DNA of 64,000 nt from Thalassospira lucentensis MCCC 1A00383 = DSM 14000 (lineage in GTDB: Bacteria > Pseudomonadota > Alphaproteobacteria > Rhodospirillales > Thalassospiraceae), in assembly GCF_000421265.1 (NCBI RefSeq), contig NZ_ATWN01000002.1, positions 496,001 through 560,000 of the forward strand, in the 5' to 3' direction. Shown here one piece after another: positions 16,981 through 25,855 of this stretch; the first letter of the stretch is position 1, and every line of letters begins with the position of its first letter. The notes beneath the pieces are model-generated. The model made no database searches and was not told where the DNA came from. It saw only the letters and a program-made list of their open reading frames with translations. Made by a program: the position numbers and the translations under genes.

Positions 16981-19900
16981 TCATGAAGGCACCGGCACTG
17001 ACTCAATTATCTTTAAATCGTCATCTGATAGGCCAAACAGTGCGTTCACCTGGCGCTCTAGCTGCGCCCTCGCATCCTTAGCCGTGCGTTCGCGACGTGT
17101 ACGTTCACGGGGAGTGCGCGCTGCATTCAACGCTTCCAGCGCCTTTATGAGCCCTTCAACTTGCAATTCGATGGCCGCTTTAGCAGCGTCGCTATCGGGC
17201 ACAGGGATCGGTAGATCCTGAATAAACTGCTTTCCGTGGGAATAGTAACCACCCCGGAATACGCTAGTATTAGTTCGGATCATCGCTTCACAGAGCGGAT
17301 GGTTCAGGACGGCCAGCAAATAAAGCGTAGAGATCGGTGCGTCATCTTTGACACGGATCATGTAGTACGGGCCGTTGCCGCCTCCGGTGATGATCGTGTT
17401 CGTTGTATCATACGCATAACGCGGCTCGCGGGAGAGAACGGGGAGTATGATTTTCGGCGTGTCGAACTTCGTCAGGCTTTGTGACCGTCCATACTGATAA
17501 AACTGCCGCTCGTCCGCCGCACCCCCGACAACATTGCGACCTTCGAGTGTTTCGCGACGTGCGGTAAGGTACTCAAGGCAGCGTGGATAACTTGCAGCCA
17601 TTTCATCGGGCTGCAGAAGCCGAGCGCGCAGCTTGCCCTTCGGCGTGTTCACAAGCTCGTAAGGGAAGATCATCCAGGCGTTGGCCTCGGGCTGGCCAAA
17701 TGCGTCAAGCTGCGCATCGTGAAGGCAGGGACGCAAGATGCCACGCTCTATCTGCCATTCTCGGTTGTCCCACTCGATCCAGACATGATCAACGTCAGTG
17801 CGCGTAGGGTGCAGCAAATAGATTTCATCTTTGCTGGTCTGAACGCCCACCTCAATATTTGCCAGCGCTTCCAGCCTGCCCGGAACGTCGTCCTTGATCC
17901 GTCTAAAGAGGGTGCGCGCATCTTCCTGTCCGAACGTCCAAGTCTCTTCGCTTAACTCAGCGCTAGGTACGGATGAGACCGTGCCCGCCCGCCCATAGCG
18001 CCATTCTTCCAACGGGCCAGCTTGCTCCACAGTGACCGTTTCGCGCCCTGCACGATCCATGACTAGAATGCAGGTGTAGTTGGACGTGCCACGCCCGAAG
18101 ACCGGTTTAACCCCGAAGTTCACGATCTCTTCGAGCACCGGCGAGCGGGTTAGGAGGCTGCGCAGCGCTCGGCCTGAGCGGATCGTCATGAATTTGTTGG
18201 GTACGATAACGCCGATGCGGCCCTGATCTTTGACGAGCGCCAAAGAGCGTTCGATGAACAGAGCATACTTATCAAAATTATCTTGGCGGGCGGTGCTGTA
18301 GGGTGAGCCCGCCGCATGATAAAATGCGGCCTCTTCCGGCGAGTAGGCCACCATATTCTGAATGCGGATATAGGGCGGGTTGCCCACCACGACGTCAAAA
18401 CCGCCGCCAGCTATCTCATCAGCAAACTCGTCTTCCCAACGGAAAGGATTGATCACGTCATGCAATACCGCAGGCAACGGCCCGCATGCCACCTCCCATT
18501 CCTGCGTGCTCACGAGGGAATTACCGCAACGGATTCGACTATCAAGCTCTGGCAGCGCTGCATGTTTCTTCCGACGCACATAGTCCTTCAGCGCATTCTC
18601 GCTCTCATCTTCGATAAGTTTGAGTAGCAAGCTAAACTGGGCAACCTCCACGGCATTGGGGTCGATATCGACCCCACGTAGATGCGCTAGAAGGATGCGG
18701 CGCTTCTCATCGAAGGTCAGCCGCCAACGGTTTTCACCTGTCTGATATATCGCGGTGCCTGCATGCTTATCCGGGCCATCCGCAACATACCAATCGAGAT
18801 AATGGCCTAGCAGAAAGTCATACGCGGAGAGCAAAAAGATGCCGGAGCCGCAGCATGTATCGGCCAGTGTAAAGGCCGAAAGCTCTTCCGGAGAGCGATC
18901 AGCAAGGAGAGGGCTGAGAGTGCGAGCAACAATTGCGTCGGCGATGAATCTCGGAGTGGGCACTACGCCCCCACTTTCACGGATTTCCGGCTTGCTAGTG
19001 ATGGTGACAGTGCCATCTTCCACCACAATCACTTCACCGAGGAATTGCTCATATATTTCCCCGAGCACCTCGGTTTCTACTACGGCGAACGTGTAGGGGC
19101 TGAGCGGATAATACAGCTCGGCAATGATACCTTGCAGCACATCGTCGCTGATCCGTATCCCCAACGGATCATCATCAATCAAACGAAACAGCCCTGAATC
19201 GTAGAATTCATCCGCACGGCGTAGAAGTTCCATCAGGGCATCAAAGGTGGCGTTGCCGTCAAGGTTTTTAAGCGTTTCGTATTTCTCGATCTCGCGATCT
19301 TCACAAATACGCAAAAAGACTATGCGCGAGAGAAAAAGCTGGACCCCATAGGTCAACTCCTCCGAGCTAAGGCCGGGTGTATTCTCGTGAATGTCGGCAG
19401 CAAGGCGGGCTCGCCAATCACGGACTTGATTCAGAAAGAAATCGTCGAATTGCTGCGCACCATGGCGGGTCGTATCAATGGCAAAGCGCCGGTCAAATTC
19501 GCCGGAGAGAACACTTTCCTGCGAAAGCAATGACCATAGCTCATCAAAACGTGCCTCAAATTCCTCATAACCGAATAGGTGCAGTCTTGCGACGTGTGCC
19601 TCATCGGCTTCGCGTGGCACCGGCTTGCAATCATAAATAACAAGCTGATGGAAGTTGGTGACAACCGAGATCGGCAAGCTGGCAGAGTACCCGTAGCGCC
19701 GCGTCTGAAACGCAGGGGCACGGTCTCGATCAATTCGGATGCTTGGCTTTTTCGCCTCTACGAAAATCTTGCGTTGGCGCGCAAGCCGGAGCTCATAATC
19801 TGGCCGCTTGGACAGTCGCTCTTCCCCAACCTCAACTGTCGCCTCTTCGATGACCTCACGATATATCAGCGGCAGGGCGCGTCTGTTGTGAACGTCCCAG

Positions 19901-20094
19901 CCGAACGCTTCAAGCAGCGGTGTTATAAACTCGGTGCGAGCCTGGGTTTCGTTGTACCCGGCATCGCGGTAATCAGCCTCGTTGCGACCGAAGCGCCCGA
20001 CAAGCTCAGCTACGCGGTCGCGCGCCTGTTCTTTCGCTTCTACACTTTCAATAACGCCAGGAGCTACGATTCCGGCTTCCGCATCAACACTCAT
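16981..20094 (-). CDS. Type IIG restriction enzyme-methyltransferase (Eco57I-like)
   Basis: A bifunctional restriction and adenine-methylation protein of 1,037 residues. The N-terminus has a PD-(D/E)xK nuclease (RPDYELRLARQRKIFVEAKK). The middle is an N6-adenine methyltransferase with motif I DTCCGSGIFLL and motif IV GNPPYIRIQ. The C-terminal third resembles a TaqI/Eco57I target-recognition domain. I start it at ATG 20094, two bases after the upstream methyltransferase stop; an upstream extension to 20277 would overlap that gene. With the 583-residue methyltransferase it reproduces the two-gene layout of Eco57I. The recognition site cannot be predicted. Confidence 0.87.
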   Translation of the reverse strand: MSVDAEAGIVAPGVIESVEAKEQARDRVAELVGRFGRNEADYRDAGYNETQARTEFITPLLEAFGWDVHNRRALPLIYREVIEEATVEVGEERLSKRPDYELRLARQRKIFVEAKKPSIRIDRDRAPAFQTRRYGYSASLPISVVTNFHQLVIYDCKPVPREADEAHVARLHLFGYEEFEARFDELWSLLSQESVLSGEFDRRFAIDTTRHGAQQFDDFFLNQVRDWRARLAADIHENTPGLSSEELTYGVQLFLSRIVFLRICEDREIEKYETLKNLDGNATFDALMELLRRADEFYDSGLFRLIDDDPLGIRISDDVLQGIIAELYYPLSPYTFAVVETEVLGEIYEQFLGEVIVVEDGTVTITSKPEIRESGGVVPTPRFIADAIVARTLSPLLADRSPEELSAFTLADTCCGSGIFLLSAYDFLLGHYLDWYVADGPDKHAGTAIYQTGENRWRLTFDEKRRILLAHLRGVDIDPNAVEVAQFSLLLKLIEDESENALKDYVRRKKHAALPELDSRIRCGNSLVSTQEWEVACGPLPAVLHDVINPFRWEDEFADEIAGGGFDVVVGNPPYIRIQNMVAYSPEEAAFYHAAGSPYSTARQDNFDKYALFIERSLALVKDQGRIGVIVPNKFMTIRSGRALRSLLTRSPVLEEIVNFGVKPVFGRGTSNYTCILVMDRAGRETVTVEQAGPLEEWRYGRAGTVSSVPSAELSEETWTFGQEDARTLFRRIKDDVPGRLEALANIEVGVQTSKDEIYLLHPTRTDVDHVWIEWDNREWQIERGILRPCLHDAQLDAFGQPEANAWMIFPYELVNTPKGKLRARLLQPDEMAASYPRCLEYLTARRETLEGRNVVGGAADERQFYQYGRSQSLTKFDTPKIILPVLSREPRYAYDTTNTIITGGGNGPYYMIRVKDDAPISTLYLLAVLNHPLCEAMIRTNTSVFRGGYYSHGKQFIQDLPIPVPDSDAAKAAIELQVEGLIKALEALNAARTPRERTRRERTAKDARAQLERQVNALFGLSDDDLKIIESVPVPS

Positions 20095-20096
20095 CC

Positions 20097-21848
20097 CTAG
20101 CTCCGCGTTTTCTTGCCGGCACGGCGGCGTCTTAGGCGACGGTTCCGCATTTTTTCCCAGATGCGGCGTAGCATCGTGCATTCGGCCTTTGATAGCCCGA
20201 TCTGCCTCATCAAGATGCGGCGGTTGTTTTCTTCGAGTACAGTCTGAAGCTGTCCGTCGCGGATCAATGCATCGCACTCTTCGACGGTTAAGGCGTCCCC
20301 CAGCGTTGCGGGCATAAGCAGTTTTTCGGCTTCCGTAGGTTCCAGCTCCAGAACTCCGCCGCCATAGCTACGTCCTTCAATTTCTGCTGAAGCAGCCGTT
20401 AAATAGCTGTAGCTATTGGCGACAATCGCAAGCGGATCGGCGCCATGGCTTCGCATCCGATGAATCGTGTCGGTTGCCGTCGCTTCGGCCTCATTGAGTA
20501 CAATGCGCGGAAAGTCATAAATTTGGCGGAAAACAAAAGCATCCGGGACGTAGACAGAGGGCACTGCGTACCAAGGTGTGCGCACCGAGCACTTGTAACC
20601 CTTATGCACATCCAGGCTTTCTCCATGTCTTATGTAGCTCGCAAGCGCGCCTTTGGGTTTTGTGCCGTTGATCGGTGCGAGATGCAAAAGGTGCACCCGC
20701 TGATCCTCATCGGCGAGCCTGCGCCAACCATCCTTGTCAATTTTAGCTCCGTCCATATGAGCTGAACGCCCGATTAGCGGCATTGTATAGCCGTGAAGGC
20801 CAAGCTGTTCGACTTCGCTTTCACGAAGTACAAAGAACTGGTTTTTGCCGGTTACAACCCCAACATTGACCGAAGCATATTTGCCCAACTCGGTCGTACT
20901 CTCACCAGCGCGCAATTCGCGCATGAAGGAAATCTCTTCGGCGTTCAAAAAATATTTGAGCCATTTTTCGCTGTCATGGCAAACCGTTTTTGGGGACGCG
21001 CCTTTCAAGATCTCGTGCGGTTTGCGCTTGACGATATCCGCGACCGTGTCGCTTTCCGTCAAATTGACCTTGCACGGATTGCTGGCCGAAGGCGCGGCTC
21101 GCGCCTCCTCAGCAAGCAACAGCAGCACTTCCTGCTCTGCCTTCGCGAAGAATAACTCATTGCAAGAAATCAGATCGACACGGCAAAATCGATCAGTCAA
21201 AAACGAGCGCAATTGTGCGGCGTAACTTACCTGCAAAAGCTCGGCAGGAAGCACGAGTGCCATGCGTCCGCCTTCCTTTAGCGCCGCTGCTGCTGCAACC
21301 ACAAACGGCACCCAAATGTTTGTTAGACGATTCGGAGAGAGCCCTTGCCCGTGCATGATATCCATCGCCCGGCTGCGATGGGGCTCCGGAAAGCTCTGAT
21401 AGCGAATGAAAGGCGGATTGCCTACCACTACATCAAATTCTGGACGGCTCGGACGGCTCCACCACGCAAAAAAATCGCTATTCACGACAACATCGTCAGC
21501 GCGCATACCCAAGCCATCCTTGAGACGTTTGCGGGCTTTATCAGCCTCATCTGGGATTATCTCCAATCCGCGCAAATTGTTCGCACGCGCAGGGCCTTTT
21601 TTGCCTAGCTCTTCAAGGCGCGCACTTGCCGCCTGAAGGAAAGAGCCATCACCGCAGCTTGGCTCTAGAACCATTTCTCCGGCATCGCGGATTGCCCAAG
21701 CGCACAGCCAGCGCGCTAGCTCCCCAGAGGTGTAGTAGCCGCCTCGCAGTTTATCGGTGTCAAGCGCCATGAAGCGTCCGCTGTGAGTACGCTCAAGGGA
21801 AACATCTGAAGGAGTATCTGTCGTAATGCCCTGTACGTGCTTATTCAT
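20097..21848 (-). CDS. N6-adenine DNA methyltransferase (M.Eco57I-like)
   Basis: A 583-residue modification enzyme. Motif I reads [13 protein letters not shown] and motif [11 protein letters not shown], typical of gamma-class adenine methyltransferases with a long C-terminal recognition domain. It should protect host sites from the restriction protein encoded next. ATG 21848 overlaps the stop of the ribbon-helix-helix gene (ATGA); an in-frame extension to 21920 is not needed. The separate methyltransferase plus a fused restriction-methylation enzyme is the Eco57I pattern. Confidence 0.87.
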   Translation of the reverse strand: MNKHVQGITTDTPSDVSLERTHSGRFMALDTDKLRGGYYTSGELARWLCAWAIRDAGEMVLEPSCGDGSFLQAASARLEELGKKGPARANNLRGLEIIPDEADKARKRLKDGLGMRADDVVVNSDFFAWWSRPSRPEFDVVVGNPPFIRYQSFPEPHRSRAMDIMHGQGLSPNRLTNIWVPFVVAAAAALKEGGRMALVLPAELLQVSYAAQLRSFLTDRFCRVDLISCNELFFAKAEQEVLLLLAEEARAAPSASNPCKVNLTESDTVADIVKRKPHEILKGASPKTVCHDSEKWLKYFLNAEEISFMRELRAGESTTELGKYASVNVGVVTGKNQFFVLRESEVEQLGLHGYTMPLIGRSAHMDGAKIDKDGWRRLADEDQRVHLLHLAPINGTKPKGALASYIRHGESLDVHKGYKCSVRTPWYAVPSVYVPDAFVFRQIYDFPRIVLNEAEATATDTIHRMRSHGADPLAIVANSYSYLTAASAEIEGRSYGGGVLELEPTEAEKLLMPATLGDALTVEECDALIRDGQLQTVLEENNRRILMRQIGLSKAECTMLRRIWEKMRNRRLRRRRAGKKTRS

Positions 21849-22042
21849 CGATCTTGCCCCACATGGAACAACGGCTGCTCGTCGCGAAGCAGTCGTTCTA
21901 TGGCCTCTCGCACAACCCAAGCGACAGAGACTCTGTTTTTCTTTGCTATTTTAACTAGTTCTATGTGTTGCTCTTCGGTTAGACTCACCGACAAACGGTG
22001 TGACGCCTTAGACGACAATTTCTTTCTCGTAGCGGAAGCCAT
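21845..22042 (-). CDS. Ribbon-helix-helix (CopG-like) regulator
   Basis: A basic 65-residue protein: [21 protein letters not shown] forms the strand and first helix, and [17 protein letters not shown] the second helix, of a CopG/Arc fold. It is the first gene of the seven-gene leftward operon and overlaps the methyltransferase start. Repeated CACCAC boxes lie just upstream (22063-22085), so it is probably the operon's own repressor, timing restriction after transfer as C-proteins do. An antitoxin role is possible but no toxin is adjacent. Confidence 0.75.
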   Translation of the reverse strand: MASATRKKLSSKASHRLSVSLTEEQHIELVKIAKKNRVSVAWVVREAIERLLRDEQPLFHVGQDR

Positions 22043-22062
22043 GGTGATCCAATCCTCTTTTG

Positions 22063-22085
22063 CACCACTCTACACCACTGTGGTG
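22063..22085. promoter_or_regulatory. Candidate operator of the defence operon
   Basis: CACCAC occurs at 22063 and 22073, ten bases apart, and GTGGTG at 22080 makes a palindrome with the second copy (one-base centre). Direct and inverted half-sites one helical turn apart, 20-40 bp before the ribbon-helix-helix gene, suit a dimeric CopG-type repressor. Confidence 0.5.
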
Positions 22086-22109
22086 AGGCGAGATACAGAA
22101 GTCTGCCAC

Positions 22110-22865
22110 CTATCCCCACAAAATTTTGTGCTTGGCATTCAGAAGGCGAGGCTCGCAGTTGCAGGAACAATGCGTGAACGGACAGCCCTTTTCGGCGCAT
22201 CCCTGCGTCTCGGCCGTGCGGCTTCCATCCCTTGTGTGATTGTCGGCGTGCTTGATGCACCCCTCTGGTTGAGCGATATCGAGGTCGTTCAAAAGGTCTG
22301 GGAGCGGGTTGGAAGCCGAATGCGTCTGGCGATTGATGGCAATAGACCATTGCCTGCACGCGACGCAATCCGGCTGAGCCGTCAGTGCTCCAACGTACCC
22401 TTTGTTTTCGAGCAACCTTGTAACACAATCGAAGAACTCATCTCGATCCGAGACCGGATTTGTCACCCTCTCTATACCGATGAAAGTGGTGACAGTCTTG
22501 AGATAGTTATTCGCTTGGTGGGTCAACGTGTTTGCGATGGTTTGGGGATGAAGGTCACTCGGATCGGTGGACTCTGGCCAATGGCAACATTTCGTGACAT
22601 CTGCGCGGTTCGAGGTTTGCCCCATACCTGTGATGATGCTTGGGGTGGGGATATCATTGCGGCCGCTTGTACGCATATTGGTGCTACCGTCGATCCGATG
22701 TTTTGCGAAGGGGTTTGGCTTGCTGCGCCGTATATTGAAGGGCATTACCATACTGAGAATAGTGTTCGCATCGAGAACGGACATATTGCTCTTCCCAAAG
22801 GCATTGGTCTTGGTGTGAAACCCGATGAGGTCTTGTTTGGGGCGCCAGTTATATCTGTGAGCTAG
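22110..22865 (+). pseudogene. Enolase-superfamily dehydratase fragment
   Basis: The open frame matches only the C-terminal barrel of a mandelate racemase/muconate lactonising-type enzyme. Metal and late motifs remain: [26 protein letters not shown] and DDAWGGDI. The N-terminal capping domain is gone, and the catalytic K-x-K strand expected before them is not visible (it reads VIVGVLD). The left border is uncertain, near 22110-22270, where sequence runs into the defence operon's control region. It resembles proline-type or sugar-acid dehydratases. Probably non-functional debris carried in the transposon. Confidence 0.7.
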
Positions 22866-22969
22866 TAAGTATCCCTCAGAGAAGCGTCAAAATAGAACGA
22901 TTTGATCGTTCTCTCTTGGCCCATTTATAGCCTCCTCCTCTTGATCAGTCTCTGGCCCAGATTGCTAAA

Positions 22970-23004
22970 GTCCTCTCCAACTGCATATGGGGAGGGCTTT
23001 TTTT
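22970..23004 (+). terminator. Terminator near the far transposon end
   Basis: GTCCTCTCC (22970-22978) pairs with GGGGAGGGC (22989-22997), partly by G-T pairs, followed by seven T. It lies inside the element, about 40 bp before the end repeats, and would block transcription from the cargo into the end. Confidence 0.7.
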
Positions 23005-23043
23005 AGTCTAGACTGAGGGCTAGGAAGGAGGGGTTGGAGAAAT

Positions 23044-23176
23044 TGTCATCTTTTCTGTCAATCCTGCAGCTTTTTGTCAGCTTATGTGTCAATCCGTGTC
23101 AACTTATCTGGCAATCGGAAATGCCAAGTTGTTGATTATGCTGTATGTCGAATGTCACCTTTTGTGGCACGTGACA
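23044..23176 (+). repeat. Cargo-distal transposon end (Tn7 left-end equivalent)
   Basis: Four copies of a 17-mer fit TGTCANCTTWTSTGKCA, at 23044, 23075, 23097 and 23153. The last is part of the terminus CTTTTGTGGCACGTGACA. Wide, uneven spacing contrasts with the packed sites at the other end, as in Tn7. On the opposite strand they match the sites at 4153-4211. Confidence 0.87.
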
Positions 23177-23181
23177 TTCGA
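23177..23181 (+). repeat. Target site duplication, right copy
   Basis: TTCGA directly after the terminal ACA, identical to 4141-4145. Confidence 0.9.
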
Positions 23182-23201
23182 AAAATTTATACCGCTTCAG
23201 T

Positions 23202-23221
23202 CCGACGCATATCTGCGTCGG
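23202..23221. terminator. Hairpin beyond the transposon
   Basis: CCGACGCA, loop TATC, TGCGTCGG: a perfect 8-bp stem. In the reconstructed empty site it would lie about 30 bp after the target pentamer and about 35 bp after the tRNA, so it may be the tRNA's original terminator, and it could also end the leftward CoA-transferase transcript. There is no long T-run beside it. Confidence 0.45.
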
Positions 23222-23282
23222 CGCGGCTATTTGTTTGTCATAATTCGGGGATATGGACCCCGGTCACTCGATTGCTTTCTTG

Positions 23283-24497
23283 CTATGTGTTTCTGATGTA
23301 GCCCTTGTTGGCCAAATCCTGGACTTTCTCAGGTGAATATCCCAGCATCTCTGTCAGGACTTCAGATGTATGTTCGCCAAGGAGGGCGGGGGCACCGGAT
23401 TGTACCGCACCTTTGCCATCAAACTGGATCGGGCCGCGGACAATGCGCATCTCGCCCGCGACCGGATGGGTGACGGTTTCAATCAGGCTCTGTTGTGCGA
23501 CGTGATCCTGTTCAAGGGCCTCACCGATGCTCAGGATCGGGGCGTTGGGGACATCGAATGTGCTGAGCCGGTCAAGCCAGTATTCGGTTGAGTCCTGTTG
23601 CATGCGGTTGAAAATCATTGGTTCGAGCTCATCCCGATTTGTCAAACGCTGTTCATATTGCGCAAAGCGCGGGTCCTCGATCAGGTCTTCCATATCAAGG
23701 CAGCGTGCAAAATTGTGCCAGAATCGTTCGGTCAGGCAGGCAACGATCACATACCCGTCCGAGGTTGGGAATGAACCGTAGGGCACGATGCTTGGGTGGC
23801 GGGTGCCAACCGGTTCCGGGCTTTTGCCGCTAACAAAATAGATCTGTGATAGGTAGCCTTGAAGTGCGATCAGGCTATCGAGCATGGCGATTTCAACATG
23901 GCGACCGTGCCCGGTTTGATTGCGTTCATGCAAAACGGCGAGAACGCCAAACAGCGAGAAGATACTGCCTGCCATGTCGCCCAAGGGAAGACCCAGCTTG
24001 TTCGGGGCCTGATCTGGTTCACGGTTGACGCTCATCACCCCTGAAAGGGCCTGGGCTACAATATCGAACGCTGGCTTGTTGCCATGCGGGCTGTTTTTGC
24101 CAAAACCCGTGATCGAGCAATAAATCAATCCGGGATTGTCGGCCTTGAGTGTCTCGTAACCCAAACCAAGCCGATCCATGACGCCGGGGCGGAAGTTTTC
24201 AAGAACAATATCGCTTTGGGCAGCAAGCTTGCGCGCAATTTCGCATCCCTCTTCGGATTTAAGATCAAGGCTGATGCTCTTTTTGCTGCGGTTCAGTGCA
24301 ATGTAGTAATGGCTTAGCGGTCCCTGAAATGGCGGGAAGTTTCGCGTTTCATCGCCTTTCTCAATCGGCTCGACCTTGATAACTTCGGCGCCAAGATCCG
24401 CCAGAACCATGCTGGCATAGGGGCCGGAAAGGATGCGGGAGAAATCAAGGACCTTGATACCCGAAAGCGGGCCGGTTGTGGAGTTTGCGGTTGTCAT
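23283..24497 (-). CDS. CaiB/BaiF family III CoA-transferase
   Basis: Moves CoA between acids without ATP, through an aspartyl-CoA intermediate. The 404-residue protein begins with the family signature LDFSRILSGPYASMVLADLGAEVIK in its first 40 residues. The presumed catalytic aspartate lies in GDMAGSIFSLFG near residue 170. It is the last gene of the leftward IclR-thioesterase-transferase unit, opposite the acyl-CoA ligase. It offers a second way to activate the substrate of the cluster, for example using a CoA ester made later in the pathway. The exact acid is unknown. Confidence 0.88.
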   Translation of the reverse strand: MTTANSTTGPLSGIKVLDFSRILSGPYASMVLADLGAEVIKVEPIEKGDETRNFPPFQGPLSHYYIALNRSKKSISLDLKSEEGCEIARKLAAQSDIVLENFRPGVMDRLGLGYETLKADNPGLIYCSITGFGKNSPHGNKPAFDIVAQALSGVMSVNREPDQAPNKLGLPLGDMAGSIFSLFGVLAVLHERNQTGHGRHVEIAMLDSLIALQGYLSQIYFVSGKSPEPVGTRHPSIVPYGSFPTSDGYVIVACLTERFWHNFARCLDMEDLIEDPRFAQYEQRLTNRDELEPMIFNRMQQDSTEYWLDRLSTFDVPNAPILSIGEALEQDHVAQQSLIETVTHPVAGEMRIVRGPIQFDGKGAVQSGAPALLGEHTSEVLTEMLGYSPEKVQDLANKGYIRNT

Positions 24498-24500
24498 AGG

Positions 24501-24917
24501 TTAGCGCGCTTTCTTGATGATCTTCATGACAGAGGTGGCCGTTGCAATCAGCGAGTTATCGGCCGTGATTTCAGCATCGACAAACATCATTGATCGGGTG
24601 GCATGACGAATGGTGACATTGGCTTCCAGAAGATCGCCAGATGTCGCTGAGGCAAGGAACCGTGTGTCCATCTGGATTGTCACCGTTGGGGATCGGTCTG
24701 CAGCTTGCCAAGCTTCCATCGCCATCACCTGGTCAAGCAAGCTGGTAATGACACCGCCATGAATGACACCGATGGCATTCTCGTGGTTGGCTGTTGTCTG
24801 CAGGCTATAGGTCTTGCGGCCATCCACTCGACGAGATCGAACAGGTCCAATCATACTGATAAAGCCGGGAATAGAGAGTTCCCGCCAGTCTTCGGTGGTC
24901 GTTGCTTTCTCTGACAC
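24501..24917 (-). CDS. PaaI-like hotdog thioesterase
   Basis: A 138-residue single hotdog protein. HGGVITSLLDQVMAMEAW (about residues 54-71) is the PaaI-type substrate and active-site helix, and TRFLASATSGDLL the following strand. These enzymes hydrolyse acyl-CoA and often rescue trapped CoA in aromatic or branched-acid pathways. The start is GTG 24917. It lies 3 bp from the CoA-transferase and 5 bp after the IclR gene, so all three are one operon. Confidence 0.85.
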   Translation of the reverse strand: MSEKATTTEDWRELSIPGFISMIGPVRSRRVDGRKTYSLQTTANHENAIGVIHGGVITSLLDQVMAMEAWQAADRSPTVTIQMDTRFLASATSGDLLEANVTIRHATRSMMFVDAEITADNSLIATATSVMKIIKKAR

Positions 24918-24922
24918 GTTTT

Positions 24923-25708
24923 TTAACTCCCTGGCATTGCTTGCATTTCGTTGATTCTGTCCCGAATGGTTTGCAATGCCTCGGCCAGTTTCGGAACTTC
25001 CTTGTTCTGTAATCTTTCACTGATGCCGATTGCCACCAGTGAGCGGACCATTTGATCATTCTGATCCAGGATCGGAACGGCGACGACGGTTACACCGGAG
25101 ATGTACGCGCCGCGGTCAACGGCATATCCCTGCTTTCGGACCTGATCGATTTCAGCCCGCCACTCTTCAAAGCTGGGCGGATGATCCCAAGCCAGTTTCT
25201 TGAACCTGGAACGCATGGTGTCTTCGTCCATCTCATTGAATGCCGCGACACAACGACCCGTCGCGGAAATCAGCAATGGGAAGCGACTGCCCAAATCGAC
25301 CTGTAGGCGGAATGGCAGGTTTGATTGCGAGAGTGCAACCACCACCATTTGGCCGGGTTCTGCAATCTGGGTGGCAATGCCCGTGACGCCAAATTGCGTT
25401 GAAAGCGCTGATAGATGCGGCTGTACAAGGGCTGAAAAGGTGTTTTTCTGAAGCGCTGACCGGGCCAGCGGCAAGATGCCGATACCAATTGAATAGCGTT
25501 TGATTTTTGGCTCAAACTCAACGAGTCCCTCATCCTGAAGAACCCGCAGAATATGCATGCATGTACTCGGGACAAGGTCCAGTTCACGGGCAATAGGATT
25601 TACACCCATCGGTTCTGGCGATTTTGCCAAAAACCTGAGGATTGCCAAGGCACGCGTGACGGCAGGGACCTGTCTTTTGTTATTCGGGGTTTCTGGCTTT
25701 TCGGTCAT
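24923..25708 (-). CDS. IclR-family transcriptional regulator
   Basis: A 261-residue regulator. The N-terminal winged helix (ALAILRFLAK, then ARELDLVPSTCMHILRVL) is followed by the IclR effector domain (about 90-255). ATG 25708 has AGAGG upstream; TTG 25723 is an in-frame alternative. It is transcribed away from the ligase operon across a 147-bp shared control region with two palindromes, so it most likely controls both directions in response to the pathway's acid or CoA ester. Confidence 0.88.
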   Translation of the reverse strand: MTEKPETPNNKRQVPAVTRALAILRFLAKSPEPMGVNPIARELDLVPSTCMHILRVLQDEGLVEFEPKIKRYSIGIGILPLARSALQKNTFSALVQPHLSALSTQFGVTGIATQIAEPGQMVVVALSQSNLPFRLQVDLGSRFPLLISATGRCVAAFNEMDEDTMRSRFKKLAWDHPPSFEEWRAEIDQVRKQGYAVDRGAYISGVTVVAVPILDQNDQMVRSLVAIGISERLQNKEVPKLAEALQTIRDRINEMQAMPGS

Positions 25709-25734
25709 CTCATCCTCTGACAACGGTAAATTTG

Positions 25735-25799
25735 TTGTCTATATACAATAAGTAAAGCGTATTGACAATAATGTTCTGATCTCCCTATCGTTGTCAACG
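25735..25799. promoter_or_regulatory. IclR operators in the divergent promoter region
   Basis: Two inverted repeats: TTGT-N6-ACAA at 25735-25748 and CGTTGTCAACG at 25789-25799. A TTGACA at 25762-25767 could be a -35 box for the rightward operon. Position between regulator and target operon supports the reading; binding is not shown. Confidence 0.5.
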
Positions 25800-25855
25800 A
25801 ACAGTTCGGGACGTCGATGACGAACCCGAAAGCAAAATTCGGGAGGAGACCGGAC

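Larger units (their letters stand above)
4146..23176 (+). mobile_element. Tn7-like transposon, complete, 19,031 bp
   Basis: Both termini are visible. It starts TGTCGAGTGCCACAAAAG and ends CTTTTGTGGCACGTGACA, inverted repeats differing only at positions 5-6. TTCGA flanks both sides. It carries tnsA, tnsB, tnsC and tniQ/tnsD at the tRNA-facing end, then Fic, antitoxin-like, restriction, SIR2-HerA and other cargo. Seven of the cargo genes read leftward. The tnsA-proximal end faces the tRNA, as the Tn7 right end faces glmS. There is no Cas gene, CRISPR array or TnsE. Joining the flanks gives an empty site reading tRNA-CCATTTTTTCGAAAAATTT. The machinery appears intact, so the element may be active. 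Confidence 0.93.

Noticed and set aside
21837-22109. N-terminal part of the 342-codon frame as a real start of the enolase-like gene
   Set aside because: This stretch is the complement of the regulator and operator region and has no enolase capping-domain pattern, so the gene is a fragment.
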